NCBI RefSeq assembly: GCF_900101855.1
Contig: NZ_FMVC01000009.1
Location: forward strand, 162,194-226,193
From: Flavobacterium anhuiense
Lineage (GTDB): Bacteria; Bacteroidota; Bacteroidia; Flavobacteriales; Flavobacteriaceae
Direction of reading: 5' to 3'
Length of the DNA stretch: 64,000 nucleotides
Part shown: positions 62,267 to 64,000 of the stretch, one piece after another
How the letters are laid out: each line of letters opens with the position of its first letter
Position numbering within the stretch: position 1 is the first letter of the stretch
The notes under the pieces: generated by a model
What the model saw: only the letters and a program-made list of their open reading frames with translations
Told to the model about the DNA's origin: nothing
Database searches by the model: none
Program-made: the position numbers and the translations under genes

Positions 62267-62461
62267 ATGTTAATTATACCAATTAAAGACGGAGAAAATA
62301 TCGATAGAGCATTAAAGCGCTATAAAAGAAAATTTGATAAAACAGGAACTGTTCGTCAATTAAGAGCACGTACTGCTTTTATTAAGCCTTCTGTTATCAA
62401 AAGAGCTCAAATCCAAAAAGCGGCTTACATTCAAAGCTTGAAAGACAGTTTAGAAAGTTAA
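62267..62461 (+). CDS. rpsU: Small ribosomal subunit protein bS21
   Basis: A 64-residue basic ribosomal protein (LIIPIKDGENIDRALKRYKRKFDKTGTVRQLRARTAFIKPSVIKRAQIQKAAYIQS). In Bacteroidota bS21, with bS6 and bS18, sits at the 30S platform and holds the anti-Shine-Dalgarno end of 16S rRNA in a sequestered state. The unusual strong SD before this gene fits autoregulation: when bS21 is scarce, ribosomes with a free anti-SD can translate rpsU. It is followed by a strong terminator. Confidence 0.96.
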   Translation: MLIIPIKDGENIDRALKRYKRKFDKTGTVRQLRARTAFIKPSVIKRAQIQKAAYIQSLKDSLES

Positions 62462-62482
62462 TATCGGCTTTTCGAAAATAAT

Positions 62483-62531
62483 TACCGTTAGTGGTCAAAA
62501 TGTTTTAATTTTGATGCTAACGGTTTTTTTT
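62483..62531 (+). terminator. rpsU terminator
   Basis: ACCGTTAG...TCAAAAT pairs with ATTTTGA...CTAACGGT (3- and 2-base internal bulge), followed by a run of eight T. Confidence 0.85.
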
Positions 62532-62551
62532 ATGCTTAAATTTTAGATTTT

Positions 62552-63445
62552 ATGAAAACAAATAAAGAGGCTTTTTCGGATTATCTTTTGTTGGAAAAAA
62601 AATATTCTCCGCATACTGTTGGTGCTTATTTGAATGATATAGTTTCTTTTGAGTCTTTTGTAAAAGAATCTTTTGAGCAGGAAAGTATTGATTTGGTAAA
62701 CTATAGTCAGGTGAGAAGCTGGATCGTTTTTTTAGTGGATCAAAATATTTCAAACGTTTCTATAAATAGAAAAATGGCTTCCTTGAAGGCTTTTTATAAG
62801 TTTCTTTTAAGATCAAAGCAGATTGAGGTTAATCCGATGCTGAAGCATAAGTCTTTGAAAACTCCAAAAGTAGTTCAGATTCCTTTTTCGGAAAAAGAAT
62901 TAAAGGATTTGCTGGATGTAATGGAAGCTCCTGTCGGTTTTGAAGAGATTCGGGATAGGCTTATTGTAGAGATGTTTTATGTTACAGGAATGCGTCGTGC
63001 TGAATTGATTCATTTAATGGTTAGAAATGTTGATCGTTCAAGTAATACAATTAAAGTTTTAGGGAAAAGAAATAAAGAACGCATTATTCCTATTTTGCCG
63101 ATTATTGGCGGTCAAATTGATTCGTATATAAAGGAAAGAGGTGGTTTAGAAAGTTTGGTTGATTCGGACTATTTTTTTGTTTCGAAAAAAGGGTTAAAAT
63201 TGAGCGAATCTTTTGTTTATCGTTTAATAAATTCATACTTTAGTAGGGTCTCAGAAAAGGTAAAAAAAAGTCCGCATGTGCTACGTCATACTTTTGCAAC
63301 ACACCTTTTAAATAATGGGGCAGATTTGAATTCAGTTAAAGAATTGCTAGGGCATTCTAGTTTGGCATCTACACAGGTTTATACTCATAATAGTCTTGCG
63401 GAGCTTAAAAAAGTATATAAAGGTGCGCATCCAAGAAGTAAATAG
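62552..63445 (+). CDS. Tyrosine recombinase XerC/XerD
   Basis: A 297-residue tyrosine recombinase. It has a core-binding SAM-like N-terminal domain (about 1-90) and a catalytic domain with R148 in TGMRRAEL, K172 in GKRNKER, H242 and R245 in HVLRHTFATHLL, H268 in LLGHSS and Y277 in TQVYTHN. The length and gene position (rpsU - xer - hpf) are those of the housekeeping chromosome-dimer resolvase of Bacteroidota, so it is not taken as a mobile-element integrase. XerC versus XerD cannot be decided here. Confidence 0.92.
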   Translation: MKTNKEAFSDYLLLEKKYSPHTVGAYLNDIVSFESFVKESFEQESIDLVNYSQVRSWIVFLVDQNISNVSINRKMASLKAFYKFLLRSKQIEVNPMLKHKSLKTPKVVQIPFSEKELKDLLDVMEAPVGFEEIRDRLIVEMFYVTGMRRAELIHLMVRNVDRSSNTIKVLGKRNKERIIPILPIIGGQIDSYIKERGGLESLVDSDYFFVSKKGLKLSESFVYRLINSYFSRVSEKVKKSPHVLRHTFATHLLNNGADLNSVKELLGHSSLASTQVYTHNSLAELKKVYKGAHPRSK

Positions 63446-63477
63446 CGGTTCTAAGTGTTAATCCTAAAATTTTTATT

Positions 63478-63780
63478 ATGAAGGTAGATGTTCATGCAGT
63501 TAATTTTACTGTCGACAGAAAATTGGTCGATTTTATCCAAGAAAGAATGGGTAAGCTAGAGAAATACTACGATCGTGTGGTTTCATCAGATGTTTTTTTA
63601 AAAGTAGAAAGAACAAGTGATAAAGAGAATAAGGTGGTGGAGATAAAGATTAATGTTCCTGGTGATGATTTTTTGGTAAAAAAACAGTGTAAAACATTTG
63701 AAGAAGCAGTTGAGCTTTCTGCAGAGTCGTTAGAACGTTTGCTTGTAAAAAGGAAGGAAAAAATAAGAGCGCACATTTAA
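63478..63780 (+). CDS. hpf: Ribosome hibernation-promoting factor HPF/YfiA (short form)
   Basis: A 100-residue protein with the RaiA/HPF fold: MKVDVHAVNFTVDRKLVDFIQERMGKLEKYYDRVVSSDVFLKVER, then KVVEIKINVPGDDFLVKKQCKTFEEAVELSAESLERLLVKRK. It binds the decoding site of idle 30S subunits or 70S ribosomes. It lacks the C-terminal dimerisation domain of long HPF, so it is the short form. A hairpin before the tRNA may end its transcript. Confidence 0.92.
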   Translation: MKVDVHAVNFTVDRKLVDFIQERMGKLEKYYDRVVSSDVFLKVERTSDKENKVVEIKINVPGDDFLVKKQCKTFEEAVELSAESLERLLVKRKEKIRAHI

Positions 63781-63802
63781 TTGAAATTTTTTTCGAAAAA
63801 TG

Positions 63803-63833
63803 TTTTGATTAAAAGATAAAATAGCTACATTTG
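63803..63833 (+). promoter_or_regulatory. Promoter of the tRNA-Thr unit
   Basis: TTTTG (63803-63807) and TACATTTG (63826-63833) are separated by 18 bases, a good -33/-7 match. The predicted transcription start is about 63837-63841. Confidence 0.65.
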
Positions 63834-63834
63834 C

Positions 63835-63861
63835 AGTCCGTTAGAAATAGCGGACTTTTTT
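63835..63861 (+). terminator. Hairpin with T-run between hpf and tRNA-Thr
   Basis: AGTCCG (63835-63840) and CGGACT (63851-63856) form a 6-bp stem around 10 bases, followed by six T. It overlaps the predicted start of the tRNA transcript, so it would form only in read-through RNA from hpf. Confidence 0.55.
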
Positions 63862-63870
63862 AATGTATTC

Positions 63871-63944
63871 GCCGATGTAGCTCAGCTGGCTAGAGCAGCT
63901 GATTTGTAATCAGCAGGTCGTGGGTTCGAGTCCCTCTATCGGCT
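63871..63944 (+). tRNA. tRNA-Thr (anticodon TGT)
   Basis: A 74-nt cloverleaf. The acceptor stem GCCGATG pairs with TATCGGC (one G-U). The D arm is AGCTCAGCTGGCTAGAGCA, the anticodon arm GCTGA-TTTGTAA-TCAGC carries TGT, and the T arm has GGGTTCGAGTCCC. The discriminator base is T and CCA is not encoded. In this group the gene is normally followed by more tRNAs and tuf, beyond the window. Confidence 0.95.
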
Positions 63945-64000
63945 CAATAAATTCAAATGCGATTTGGATTGGTTCTTTAAAATATTGGATTTTAAAAATT

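Noticed and set aside
62552..63445. Integrase of a mobile element next to a tRNA
   Set aside because: The tyrosine recombinase has the length and gene order (rpsU - xer - hpf) of the housekeeping Xer protein, and there are no cargo genes or att-like direct repeats with the tRNA.

Overview
The window looks like a chromosomal segment of a Flavobacterium (Bacteroidota), probably close to F. johnsoniae. The evidence is low GC, genes mostly without Shine-Dalgarno sequences, -7 promoter boxes of the form TAnnTTTG, many outer-membrane TonB-type barrels with a CarboxypepD_reg-like N-terminus, a type IX secretion (T9SS) sorting domain, a TamB/TamL pair, and the order rpsU - xerC/D - hpf - tRNA-Thr that precedes tuf in this group. 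No prophage, CRISPR array, insertion sequence or plasmid gene is visible. It is mostly housekeeping chromosome with a few accessory genes.

Layout. 1-4.8 kb: the end of der, an outer-membrane beta-barrel receptor and a DUF2490 protein. 4.8-11.4 kb: a minus-strand run holding a TonB-dependent receptor, an Rrf2 regulator with four cysteines, two TPM-domain proteins, LemA, a MerR regulator and an M23 peptidase. 11.7-19.4 kb: alaS, an ABC exporter, two tandem related lipoproteins and a GSCFA protein. 19.6-27.8 kb: tamB, tamL and a DUF4230 protein. 28-35.6 kb: an aromatic amino acid hydroxylase, a truncated hemoglobin, a secreted GH30-ricin-T9SS glycosidase, and ilvA behind an isoleucine-rich leader peptide and terminator. 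35.7-42.4 kb: an orphan hutU, a repeat-rich gap, and a plus-strand cluster (small HExxH membrane protein, PLP desulfhydrase/deaminase, lipoprotein glucosaminidase, hemL). 42.6-52.4 kb: a D-lactate dehydrogenase-like gene, a RelE/ParE toxin-antitoxin pair, lysS, two related lipoproteins, lipB, a Crp/Fnr regulator, an SDR enzyme and rnhB. 52.6-64 kb: a porin, a CBS-domain cysteine/cystathionine synthase, an exonuclease, an amino-acid permease, an HhH protein, an acyl-CoA dehydrogenase, rpsU, a tyrosine recombinase, hpf and tRNA-Thr.

The two most informative signals are regulatory. First, ilvA is preceded by a complete-looking transcription attenuator: a TACATTTG promoter, an 18-codon leader with seven Ile codons, a hairpin overlapping those codons, and an intrinsic terminator before the gene. 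Second, rpsU (bS21) has an extended, near-perfect Shine-Dalgarno sequence in a genome that otherwise hardly uses them, which fits autoregulation through bS21-dependent occlusion of the anti-SD. Several families of short palindromic repeats sit between genes. One appears to supply the last codons and stop of the aromatic hydroxylase gene, and another lies in the ilvA leader RNA.
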